Origin: Elusimicrobiota bacterium
Lineage (GTDB): Bacteria; Elusimicrobiota; Elusimicrobia; UBA1565; UBA9628
Assembly: GCA_016209035.1 (NCBI GenBank)
Contig: JACQWX010000058.1
Location: forward strand, 1-64,000
Length of the DNA stretch: 64,000 nucleotides
Direction: 5' to 3'
In this document: piece by piece, positions 1-8,084 of the stretch
Layout: every line of letters starts with the position of its first letter
How positions within the stretch are numbered: the first letter of the stretch is position 1
Notes under the pieces: generated by a model
Told to the model about the DNA's origin: nothing
Databases searched by the model: none
Seen by the model: only the letters and a program-made list of their open reading frames with translations
Made by a program: the position numbers and the translations under genes

Positions 1-185
1 AGCCCACATGATGCTATTGCCCCGCATGACGAGTACGCCCCAGTACGCCGTCAACCCCACCCAGCCACCAGTCTGATAGTCGTCCCACCACGCCGCTGAC
101 CAGATTGCGGAAAACCCACCGCCACGAGGGGAATGCACCCCGAGAACCCGACTTCGTTGACGGCCCGGGAGCTAACTGCTAAAAT
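1..185. other. left edge, no confident gene
   Basis: I see no gene I can support here. On the minus strand an open frame runs from a GTG at 138 off the left edge of the window and reads as a Trp- and Gly-rich peptide, which could be the beginning of a small membrane protein. It is too short to judge. The last bases (180-185) are the -10 box of the next gene. Confidence 0.3.
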
Positions 186-200
186 GTTCAATTAATGAAC
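180..200 (+). promoter_or_regulatory. promoter -10 box plus GTTCA-N5-TGAAC operator
   Basis: TAAAAT at 180-185 is a good -10 box and is followed directly by the inverted repeat GTTCAATTAATGAAC (186-200), which covers the ATG at 195. The same arrangement, -10 box then GTTCA-N5-TGAAC, occurs at 32715-32735 in front of the MarR-type regulator gene. Seen: the two sites match except at the second base of the -10 box and in the N5 spacer. Inferred: the regulator represses this promoter, and the mRNA is leaderless or nearly so. Confidence 0.6.
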
Positions 201-3023
201 AAATCCCGCCAGAAATCCTCCGGCCGCTCGACCGCCGCGCGCCCTTCCACCGCCGGACCCTCCCGCCCCGACGCCGTGGGGCGGTTCCTGGCCGTCTTCC
301 AGGACCGGGCGGACGAAACGTTCCTCCTCGACGCCCGGACCGGCCGGACCGGGACGTACGCCGAGACCGGGGCCGCGGCCCGCGCCGCGGCGCTCGAGCT
401 GCGTGCGCTCGGCGTGCGCAGGGGCGACCGCGTCGCGCTGTCTCTGGACAACTCCTTCTCGTTCGTCGAGCTCTTCCTCGGCGTCCTCTACGCCGGCGCG
501 GTCGCCGTGCCCCTTCACCCCACCTTCAGCCGCTTCAAGGCGGGCGACATCCTCAGGGCGTGCCGCGCCAAGGCGATTCTGGTCTCCCCGGACCTGATGT
601 GTCCCGCCATCGCCGAGTCCGGCACTCGGGTCGTCACCGTGCGTCCGGACGACAAGGGGACGGACTGGCCGACGAGAGCGGCGGGACCCCGCGGGGAAGC
701 CGGGCTCGTCCCGTGCGAAGGGGTGGGCGAGGACGACGAGCTGGCCATCGTCTTCACCTCCGGGACGACCTCCGAGCCGAAGGGCATCGGCCACACCTAC
801 CGGGATTTCGTCACCAACGCGGCGCTCCTCTCGGAGCGAGCGGGGCTCGGCCCCGACAGCCGTTTCCTGGGCCTCTTGCCGATGACCTACCTCGGGGGGC
901 ATTACAACCTGCTCCTCATCCCGTTCCTGTGCGGGAGCAGCCTCGTCGTGACCGACGTCTTCGACGCCAAGGGCGCGATCCGCTTCTGGCGGCCTGTCAT
1001 GGAGCACGGCGTCAACACCCTGTGGCTGGTGCCGACCATCATCTCCATCCTCTTGGAGTTCGACCGGGGGCCCGAGGGCCCGCGCTATTGCCGCAAGGTC
1101 CGGCCCACGGTCCTCTGCGGGACCGCCCCCCTGCCGGCCAAGCACAAATCCGCCTTCGAGGAGCGCTACGGGATCCCGATCCTCGAGAACTACGGCCTTT
1201 CCGAGACGCTCTTCCTGACCAGCGACGGCCCGGCCGAGCCCGGCCAGCGCACCGGCGTGGGGCCACTGCTCCCAGGCATCGCGGCAAGGATCGTCGACCG
1301 TCATGACGCGGACCTGTCCCCGGGGGCCGAGGGGGAGATACTCGCGCGCACCCCCTGCCTCGCCCGGGGCTACTACGACATCCGGAAAGGGGACCTTTCC
1401 CCTCTCTCGAAGGAGGATTGGTTCGCGACCGGCGACCTGGGGATCATGGACTGCCGGGGGACGCTGTCCATCACGGGCAGGAAGAAGGACCTCATCATCC
1501 GAGGGGGCATCAACATCAGCCCCTCCGCGATCGAGGAGGCTCTCTCCGCGCATCCGGCGGTGCTGCGCTGCGCGGTCGTCGGGATCCCCCATCGGCTCCT
1601 CGGAGAGGACGTGGCGGCCGTCCTGCGCCTACCACCGGACACGACCCTCGAGGAGGTCAAGCCGAAACTGCGCGAGGTCTGCGAGAAAGCCCTCCCGGCC
1701 ATCTACCGGCCCGCGGCCTACTTCGAGCTTCCGGAGCTCCCCCAGACGACGACGGGCAAGATTCAGAAGAACAAGATCCGGGCCTGGCTCGCGGAGAAGC
1801 TCCAGGAGGACGCGGCGGCCCGGGGGCGCCCAGGGGCGCCCCACCTCGACGCCCGCATCAACGCCGCCCGGTTCTTCGCCCCTTCCAAGGTCGTGGCGGA
1901 AAGCGTCCAAGCGATGTCCATCAAGTACAACAACCGGGTTTACGAGATGCAGCGCCGGGGCGCGGACATCACGGTGCTCTCCTTGGGCGAGGCTTTCTTC
2001 GACATCCCGCTCTACCCCTTCGACGATCTGCCGTTCCCCGCCGGCTACCACTACAGCCACTCGCGGGGCATCCCGGATCTCCGGGAGAAGCTGGCCGAGT
2101 ACTTCCGGGAGCAGTATGACGTCTCGTTCGACCCGGAACTGCAGATCATCATCACGGCGGGATCCAAGGCCGCCATCCACATGTCCCTGATGTCCCTCCT
2201 CAATCCCGGGGACGAGGTCCTCATCCACGAGCCGGCCTGGGTCAGCTACCCGGAGCAGGTCAAGCTCTGCTACGGCGTGCCGGTCATGATCCCGCACGAC
2301 AAGAACGTCTTCCACTTCGAGGAATACGTCACGAACCGCACCAAGGCCGTCATCATCAACAACCCCAACAACCCGTCCGGCAAGGTGTTCAACGTCGAGG
2401 AGATCTCGCACCTGTGCATGCTGGCGGAGAAGTACAAGCTCTTCATCCTCTCCGACGAGGCGTACAGCGACTTCCTGCTTGATGGCGAGCGCTTCGTTTC
2501 CGCCGGCAACATCGACAAGGGGCTGCAGCACACGGTCATCTGCAACTCCATGTCCAAGAACTACGGGATGTCCGGCTGGCGGGTCGGCTACTGCATCACC
2601 AATCCGGCGCTCACCGACCAGATCCTGAAGGTCAACCAGCACCTCCTGACCTGCCCGGCCACGATCCTCGAGCATTACCTCGCCAAACACTTCCACGACA
2701 TCATCCGCATCACCAAGCCCCAGATCGCCAAGGTCGTCCGGCAGAGGGCCGAGATCGCCAAGCGCCTCGACGCCATCGGGCTGCGCAGCCTCCCGGGTAC
2801 CGCCACCTTCTACTTCTTCGTCTCCATCGCCCCGTCCTCCCTGTCTTCCGAGGAGTTCTGCACCCGGCTCCTCGATCACGACCACGTCTGCGTCGTGCCC
2901 GGGCTGGGCTACGGCCGGTCCTGCGACAAGTTCGTGCGCGTCTCGGTCGGAACGGAGAGCCTCGAGCGCATCTACCGCGGCCTCGACAAGATCAAGGCGC
3001 TCATCGATGCGACCAAAGCCTGA
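195..3023 (+). CDS. adenylate-forming ligase fused to class I aminotransferase
   Basis: A 942-residue bifunctional protein. Residues about 20-530 are a class I adenylate-forming (acyl-AMP ligase) domain: P-loop TSGTTSEPKG at 188-197, ENYGLSET, the FATGDLG motif, TGRKKDLIIRGG near 427 and the C-terminal catalytic Lys at 522 (TTTGKIQKNK). Residues about 553-940 are a fold-type I PLP aminotransferase of the aspartate aminotransferase kind, with NNPNNPSG, SDEAYSDF and the PLP Lys at 788 (SMSKNYGMSGWR). Both halves keep their key residues. The substrate is unknown. The acyl carrier protein gene two genes downstream suggests that the ligase loads an acid onto a phosphopantetheine arm and that the aminotransferase makes or aminates it. 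ATG at 195 lies within the operator. The gene heads an operon whose next gene overlaps it by 17 bases. Confidence 0.88.
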   Translation: MNKSRQKSSGRSTAARPSTAGPSRPDAVGRFLAVFQDRADETFLLDARTGRTGTYAETGAAARAAALELRALGVRRGDRVALSLDNSFSFVELFLGVLYAGAVAVPLHPTFSRFKAGDILRACRAKAILVSPDLMCPAIAESGTRVVTVRPDDKGTDWPTRAAGPRGEAGLVPCEGVGEDDELAIVFTSGTTSEPKGIGHTYRDFVTNAALLSERAGLGPDSRFLGLLPMTYLGGHYNLLLIPFLCGSSLVVTDVFDAKGAIRFWRPVMEHGVNTLWLVPTIISILLEFDRGPEGPRYCRKVRPTVLCGTAPLPAKHKSAFEERYGIPILENYGLSETLFLTSDGPAEPGQRTGVGPLLPGIAARIVDRHDADLSPGAEGEILARTPCLARGYYDIRKGDLSPLSKEDWFATGDLGIMDCRGTLSITGRKKDLIIRGGINISPSAIEEALSAHPAVLRCAVVGIPHRLLGEDVAAVLRLPPDTTLEEVKPKLREVCEKALPAIYRPAAYFELPELPQTTTGKIQKNKIRAWLAEKLQEDAAARGRPGAPHLDARINAARFFAPSKVVAESVQAMSIKYNNRVYEMQRRGADITVLSLGEAFFDIPLYPFDDLPFPAGYHYSHSRGIPDLREKLAEYFREQYDVSFDPELQIIITAGSKAAIHMSLMSLLNPGDEVLIHEPAWVSYPEQVKLCYGVPVMIPHDKNVFHFEEYVTNRTKAVIINNPNNPSGKVFNVEEISHLCMLAEKYKLFILSDEAYSDFLLDGERFVSAGNIDKGLQHTVICNSMSKNYGMSGWRVGYCITNPALTDQILKVNQHLLTCPATILEHYLAKHFHDIIRITKPQIAKVVRQRAEIAKRLDAIGLRSLPGTATFYFFVSIAPSSLSSEEFCTRLLDHDHVCVVPGLGYGRSCDKFVRVSVGTESLERIYRGLDKIKALIDATKA

Positions 3024-4026
3024 TCCCCGGCCGGCGAACGCCCTTCCCAAGGGCCGCCCGACGGCCGCGGGCGTACGCCGCGGATGCCGCACCATCGTGC
3101 GCGTCTGCGCCGGGCTCCTCCGCGGGGAGCGCGCCCTCGTCCTGAGCGACCCGGCGACCCGGAGCCTCGGCGAGGCCCTCGCCTCAGCCGCGGCCGAGGT
3201 CGCGCGGGAAGCGGAGCATCTCGTCATCCCGTCCCCCTCCGCGCACGGGACCGAGCCGCCCGCCTCGGCCGCCCGGCGGATGATCGAGGCGGACGCCGTC
3301 TTCTGCCTGACCAAGATGTCCCTCGCGCACTCCCGGGCCTGCCGCGAGGCCCTGGGCCGGGGCGCCCGGTGGCTGAGCCTCCCCGACTACTCGGCAGAGA
3401 CGCTTTCCGGACGCGCCCTCCGGGCCGATTTCCGGCGGCTCTCTAAAGCCGCGGACCGGCTGGCTGAGGCGCTCAGCGAAGGAAAGCGCCTCGAAATCTC
3501 CACCGAGGCCGGAACAAAGTTCTCCTGCTCCATCCGGGACAGGAAGGCCAACGCCGCTCCGGGATGGTGCGCGGGCCCCGGGTCCTTGGCCTCGCCTCCG
3601 GACGCCGAGGTCAACATCGCGCCCATCGAGGACTCGGGCGAGGGCGTCGTCGTGGTCGACGGCAGCATCCCTCACCCTCGGCTGGGCCTGCGCAAGAAAC
3701 CCTTGGCCCTCACCGTGCGCCGGGGACGAGTCGTCAAGGTCACCGGGCCCGACTCGAAGATCCTGGAGGCGCTCTTCGCCGAGGTCGGCGACCCGCGCTC
3801 CCGCATCGTCGGAGAGGTGGGGTTCGGACTCAACCCGCTCGCCAGGCTGCGGGGGTCCATGCTGGAGGACGAGGGGACCGCCGGCACGGCGCATTTCGGC
3901 ATCGGCGCCAACGCTACCCTGGGAGGGGCCAACGCCGTCCCCTTCCACCTGGACCACATCGTACGACGCCCGTCGGTCCGGATCGACGGCCGCCCCGTCG
4001 TTGTAGCCAGAGGCTCTCCCCCATGA
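3007..4026 (+). CDS. M29 (AmpS/NicX-like) metallopeptidase-family protein
   Basis: A 339-residue cytoplasmic protein with the C-terminal signature of the M29 aminopeptidase / 2,5-dihydroxypyridine dioxygenase family: GEVGFGLNP (Glu270), EDEGTAGTAHFGIG (His296) and FHLDHIV (His314, Asp316) would be metal ligands. The Tyr that follows the first His in thermophilic M29 peptidases is not seen; the stretch is HFGIGANATLGG. Peptidase activity is therefore uncertain, and the protein could be a metal-dependent enzyme acting on the product of the neighbouring ligase-aminotransferase. It overlaps the preceding gene by 17 bases and shares ATGA with the following carrier protein gene, so translation is coupled. 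The first 25 residues are weakly conserved-looking and the true start could be slightly downstream. Confidence 0.75.
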   Translation: MRPKPDPRPANALPKGRPTAAGVRRGCRTIVRVCAGLLRGERALVLSDPATRSLGEALASAAAEVAREAEHLVIPSPSAHGTEPPASAARRMIEADAVFCLTKMSLAHSRACREALGRGARWLSLPDYSAETLSGRALRADFRRLSKAADRLAEALSEGKRLEISTEAGTKFSCSIRDRKANAAPGWCAGPGSLASPPDAEVNIAPIEDSGEGVVVVDGSIPHPRLGLRKKPLALTVRRGRVVKVTGPDSKILEALFAEVGDPRSRIVGEVGFGLNPLARLRGSMLEDEGTAGTAHFGIGANATLGGANAVPFHLDHIVRRPSVRIDGRPVVVARGSPP

Positions 4027-4283
4027 ACGGCCCGGACGACGTCAAGCGCAAGGTGTTCGCGTACCTGGAGACCCAGCGGCCCCTTCCCGGCGCGGACGAA
4101 ACCGAGAAACTGCGCTACGACTACCTGGACACGGGCTTCGTGGATTCGGTCCAGGTCGTAGAGCTCGTCATGCAGCTCGAGGACGACCTCGGCGTCCGCC
4201 TCGAGCCGGAGCACCTGCAGTCCGAGGAGTTCCGCACCGTGGGGGGCCTCATCCAGATCATCCAGCGTCTCGCGCGCAGATGA
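4023..4283 (+). CDS. acyl carrier protein
   Basis: A small 86-residue acidic four-helix protein with the carrier-protein motif DTGFVDSVQVVELVMQLE. The Ser in DSV is the expected phosphopantetheine attachment site. The start at 4023 overlaps the stop of the M29-like gene (ATGA). Position between an adenylating ligase upstream and an acetyltransferase-like gene downstream argues that it carries an activated acid for transfer to a sugar, rather than serving general fatty acid synthesis. No phosphopantetheinyl transferase is encoded in the window, so a housekeeping one would be needed. Confidence 0.85.
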   Translation: MNGPDDVKRKVFAYLETQRPLPGADETEKLRYDYLDTGFVDSVQVVELVMQLEDDLGVRLEPEHLQSEEFRTVGGLIQIIQRLARR

Positions 4284-4299
4284 GGCCCGGGACCTCCTG

Positions 4300-6228
4300 A
4301 TGCCGGCGCCAAACCCCAAGCCGCCGCCGTCCCACTACGACTCCGCTCAGCTGGAGGCGGCCCTGCGGTCCGTGGGGGTGCAGGAAGGCGACATCGTGTT
4401 CACTCATGTCGGGCTGGGGTTGTTGGGCTACCCCAACGAGGGCGCCACGGAGGAGGCCATGTACCGCGTCGCGCGCGACGCCTTCATGAGGGTGCTGGGC
4501 CCGCGGGGAACGCTGCTGGCCCCGGCCTACTCCTACAGCTTCTGCCGCGGGGAAGACTTCGACCCGGATGCGACGCCCTCGACCGCCGGTCCCTTCGCCG
4601 AGCGCTTTCGCAAGGAGAGCGGGGGCCTGCGCAGCCTCGATCCCATCTTCTCCGTCGGGGGCCTCGGCCCTGCCGCGGCGGAGCTCCTGCGCGACCTTCC
4701 CCGGGAATGCTTCGGTCCCGACAGCTTCTTCGACCGGCTCCTGCGGGCCGGCGGCAAGCTCTGCAACATCGGCGTGGGCTTCCGTTTCGCGACCTACGTC
4801 CACTTCGTCGAGCATCGGGAGGCCGTGCCGTACCGTTTCCGCAAGAGGTTCCCTGGCTGGGTCTGCGTGCGCGGCCGTCGCGATTACCAGGAATGGCTCT
4901 CCTTCGTGCGCGTCCAGGTGGACAACACCCTGCCGGACCTGCGCAGGCTCCAGACCGCCGCAGCCGCCTGCGGCGGCTTCGCGCGCGCGAGAGTCGGCAG
5001 GGGGGAGGTCACCTGCGTTCGCTGCGTCGACATGGACCGATTCTGCGCCGAGGGGATCCGCCGCGACCCCTGGTTCCTGGCCAGAGGCCCCGCCCTCGAC
5101 CTCGCGGCCGGCGATTGCGCGCGTTGCGGCCCGCAGGCTCCGGCGACCGCGATCCCGGTCACGACATCCGACTCGCGGCCCGAGCCGCTCCTGCGGTCGC
5201 TGGCCCCCCTGCCCGCGTATCCATTGTCTTCGGCCTGCGAGACGGCGGTTGCGCGCCTGGCCGCCGACCTGCCCGTCCGGACGCTGTCGTGCTTCACGGG
5301 AGCGAGGGCCGGGCGCACCGTCGTGCCTGAACGCTGGCTCTGCCGCGACGCATCTCTGGAAGAAGCCGGCGGAAGGACGATCCTGTCCCTGCGGGACCAT
5401 CCGCTCCTGGCGTCCTACTACAGCGCCCCATGCGACACGGAGCTGGAGTTGGCTGAGATCAGGCCCCGCCTGCGCACCCACGCGCTGTCGGAAGCCGTGC
5501 CCCTGGGCGCCGAGCCCGACCACCTCCATTGGTCTCTCTGCGTCAGCGCGGAGTTCCGCGAGGCCTTGAAGCCCGGCCGCTACCGGGCCCGCATCGACGC
5601 CTTCCACCTCTACGGGAGCATGACCGTGGCCGAGGTCCTGGCGGAAGGCGTCACCGAAGAGATCGTGGTCATCGCGGCCCACGCAGACCACCGCGGCATG
5701 GCCAATGATTCCCTCTCCGGCGCCGTCGCGGCAAGCTGCGCGATGCGCCGCCGGATCAAGGAAAGAGGCCGCCAGAGCGTGCTGTTGCTGCTGGCGCCGA
5801 AAACCTTCGGGCTGCCCTGGTATTTCCGGTCGCGCCCAGAGGTCGCGACGCGCGCGCGCGCCCTCATCCTGGTCGAGAGCATGGGCCTCGCCGAAGAGCC
5901 GGTCCTGCAGTTTCCCCGTCAGTCGGAAGGGCCCTGCCACCGGGCCGTCGTCACCGCCCTGAAGGAAGCGGCGCCGGCCTTGACTGAGGCGCGGGGAGAC
6001 AGCGCCTGGCTCTCCGCGGCCGACCTGGCCGACCTTCCGCATGGTCTGCCCGTCTACTGCCTCAACCGCTCTGCGCATCCTCTCGACAAGGAGGCGCCTT
6101 ACCCGGGATTCAGGACCAGTCTCGAAACCCCCGACTTCGTCTCGTTCCGCCATCTGGAAGACTCGGTGGACCTGCTCTCCCGGTTCCTGAGCCGCCTCGA
6201 CTCGTCGGTCGAGCGCCGGAGGAGCTGA
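4300..6228 (+). CDS. AAC(3)-family acyltransferase fused to DUF4910/M28-like domain
   Basis: A 642-residue protein. Residues about 20-270 match the aminoglycoside 3-N-acetyltransferase family (THVGLGLLGYP, LAPAYSYSFC, RSLDPIFSVGGLG, HFVEHREAVPYRF). In polysaccharide loci such proteins acylate amino sugars rather than antibiotics. Residues about 300-640 resemble the DUF4910 / M28-type aminopeptidase-like proteins found in glycan loci: AHADHRGMANDSLSG matches the H-x-x-H...NDNLSG metal-binding pattern. The fusion suggests that acyl transfer and a metal-dependent hydrolase-like step act on one substrate, plausibly the group carried by the carrier protein 17 bases upstream. The downstream gene begins at the last base of this stop codon (TGATG). 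Confidence 0.78.
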   Translation: MPAPNPKPPPSHYDSAQLEAALRSVGVQEGDIVFTHVGLGLLGYPNEGATEEAMYRVARDAFMRVLGPRGTLLAPAYSYSFCRGEDFDPDATPSTAGPFAERFRKESGGLRSLDPIFSVGGLGPAAAELLRDLPRECFGPDSFFDRLLRAGGKLCNIGVGFRFATYVHFVEHREAVPYRFRKRFPGWVCVRGRRDYQEWLSFVRVQVDNTLPDLRRLQTAAAACGGFARARVGRGEVTCVRCVDMDRFCAEGIRRDPWFLARGPALDLAAGDCARCGPQAPATAIPVTTSDSRPEPLLRSLAPLPAYPLSSACETAVARLAADLPVRTLSCFTGARAGRTVVPERWLCRDASLEEAGGRTILSLRDHPLLASYYSAPCDTELELAEIRPRLRTHALSEAVPLGAEPDHLHWSLCVSAEFREALKPGRYRARIDAFHLYGSMTVAEVLAEGVTEEIVVIAAHADHRGMANDSLSGAVAASCAMRRRIKERGRQSVLLLLAPKTFGLPWYFRSRPEVATRARALILVESMGLAEEPVLQFPRQSEGPCHRAVVTALKEAAPALTEARGDSAWLSAADLADLPHGLPVYCLNRSAHPLDKEAPYPGFRTSLETPDFVSFRHLEDSVDLLSRFLSRLDSSVERRRS

Positions 6229-8084
6229 TGGACCTCTACTTCGCCCGAGGCGAGCGCAGCGAGCCCCACGAGCCCAAGACGGCCGGGGGGCGCAAGAGGT
6301 CCCCAGGCGCGGCCGGCGCCCTGCACCTTTGCTTCGACTGGGAATCGTGCGCCGCCTTGCGAAGGCTTGGCCTGGATGCGTCCGCCTGGGAAGATCACAT
6401 CCCCGAAGACCAAGCATCGAGCGCTGCTCGGGAGACCGAAGCTCTCTGCGACGCCTGGTACCGTCTGGAGGACAGGGATTTCACCGTGTTCGAAGGCGTC
6501 TCGCTTGGCAAGGCCTACCGATTCATCATGCTCGGTTTGACGGTCCGGCCGGCGGCCAAGTTCCTGCTGGCCGCTGGAGCCGCCGTCGAGAGGCACGGAC
6601 CCCGGACGATCTGGTGCGAGACCTCGGTCCCCAAGCTCCATCAAGGCCTGCTCCGCTCTCTGGCCGCCCGCCGGCCCGGCTGCCGGATCGAGCTGGTCTC
6701 CCGTCGAGCCGCAAGCCGGGAGGTCTTGGCCTGGAAGCTCCCTGACATGAGGCTTAGCCGGCCCAAGAGGGCGGCCCTGCAGGCGCTCAACGTTCTGGCC
6801 CGCGCCCGATCCGTGACCCTCGGCCCGCGGCCGGTTCTCGTCGCGTCCTACTACTTCTCCTTGGATAACTTCATCCGCCTCCTCGCGGAGGACCCGGGCG
6901 CCTTCCGATGCCTTCTTGTTGACACCCCGAACAAGGAGAAGCTCGACCTTGTCGTTCGAGCCGGCGCCGAGCTCGCGCTGGACCATCGCCGCGAGCCGGC
7001 CTTCTCCCAGAGCCAGCGCGAATCCCTCGCCCGGATGCGGGAGGATTGGCGTCTGGCTCGGGAGGACCGTTCCTACCGGGACAAGCTGTCATTCCGGGGT
7101 ACGCCCTTGTGGCCATCGATCGAGGGGGTCCTAGAGGACTTCTTCCGGACCCAGGCCGAGCCGCTCGCCTGGGCCGCCGCGAGCCTCGACGAGCTCTGGC
7201 GGCGCGAGCGCCCTTCCGCAGCGCTCCTGCCCTACGATGAGATCCCCCTCCAGCACCTGGTCTCGGACATCGCCCGCAAACACGGCACGCCATCGGTCGT
7301 CGCCCTCCACGGCCTGCCGGACTACCTGCCGCCCCCGTTCGCTGGGGGGACGTCGCCGGTCTTCTCGGCATGGGGTCCGACCCTGGCCTCCCTGTGCGCC
7401 GCACCCGGCGCGTGGGGGGACAGGACCTGCCTCGCGATCGGGAACCCGCACTTCGATGGGCACTTGCGTCTCAGACGCCCCGCCCCGCCCAAGGAGGTCC
7501 GGACCATCCTCGTCCTGAGCTGCCCGCCCAGGAACTGGATCATGCTGGCCTCTGAGTCAGAACCGCAGACCTACGCAACCACCGTCTGCGAAGCTCTGAG
7601 AGCCGCGAACGCCCGGGTCGTCTTCAAGCTCCACCCCTGCGAATCGCTGTCCTACTATCTGCGCCTGCTCAAGGACTTCGACCGGATCGAGATCATCAAG
7701 GACAAACCCATCATGGAATGCATGCTGGAGGCGGATATGGTGATCGGGCCGTTCTCGACAGCGCTCATCGAGGCCATCATTCTCAATAAGCCCATCCTGC
7801 TCGCAAAACTCACCCGCACGCCGCTCTCCCCTCCCTTCGACGGTTCCTGGGGGATCAAGCCCCTGAGCTCCGGAGACGAGATTCACGCCGCGGTCACTCG
7901 GCTCCTCAGACATCCGGAGGAAGCCATCGCCGACGCATGCCGCCCCTATGCCCGCATCCTCGAGGAATTCGTGGGGCCCGCCGACGGTCGGGCATCAAGG
8001 AGACTGCTGACGGCGCTCCGGCGCCTGGCCTTGGACGGCTCAGCAGCCGTAGAGCCTGGCGATGCGGCTGCGGTTGATGCCTAG
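6228..8084 (+). CDS. GT-B-like surface carbohydrate transferase (paralogue A)
   Basis: A 618-residue protein resembling surface carbohydrate biosynthesis proteins with a GT-B / CDP-glycerol-transferase-like C-terminal half: VFKLHPCESLSYY near 465 and GPFSTALIEAIILNKPI near 507 form the donor-binding region. It shares the layout and several stretches (MDLYFA, RDFTVFEGVSLG, KLHP, PSTA-IEA) with the protein at 12839-14641, so the two are paralogues and may add related sugars. Residues about 7-15 (RGERSEPHE) match the translation of a common dispersed palindromic repeat and are absent from the paralogue. The 3' end overlaps the convergent methyltransferase gene by 45 bases. Confidence 0.7.
   Translation: MDLYFARGERSEPHEPKTAGGRKRSPGAAGALHLCFDWESCAALRRLGLDASAWEDHIPEDQASSAARETEALCDAWYRLEDRDFTVFEGVSLGKAYRFIMLGLTVRPAAKFLLAAGAAVERHGPRTIWCETSVPKLHQGLLRSLAARRPGCRIELVSRRAASREVLAWKLPDMRLSRPKRAALQALNVLARARSVTLGPRPVLVASYYFSLDNFIRLLAEDPGAFRCLLVDTPNKEKLDLVVRAGAELALDHRREPAFSQSQRESLARMREDWRLAREDRSYRDKLSFRGTPLWPSIEGVLEDFFRTQAEPLAWAAASLDELWRRERPSAALLPYDEIPLQHLVSDIARKHGTPSVVALHGLPDYLPPPFAGGTSPVFSAWGPTLASLCAAPGAWGDRTCLAIGNPHFDGHLRLRRPAPPKEVRTILVLSCPPRNWIMLASESEPQTYATTVCEALRAANARVVFKLHPCESLSYYLRLLKDFDRIEIIKDKPIMECMLEADMVIGPFSTALIEAIILNKPILLAKLTRTPLSPPFDGSWGIKPLSSGDEIHAAVTRLLRHPEEAIADACRPYARILEEFVGPADGRASRRLLTALRRLALDGSAAVEPGDAAAVDA

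Noticed and set aside
1629-3314. Long minus-strand open frames opposite strong genes, for example 1629-3314 and 4258-6417
   Set aside because: They are antisense frames kept open by high GC at third positions; their translations have no motifs, while the plus-strand proteins do.
4300-6228. Aminoglycoside resistance gene
   Set aside because: The AAC(3) domain is fused to a DUF4910-like domain and lies behind a carrier protein gene in a glycan operon; members of this family in such loci modify sugars.
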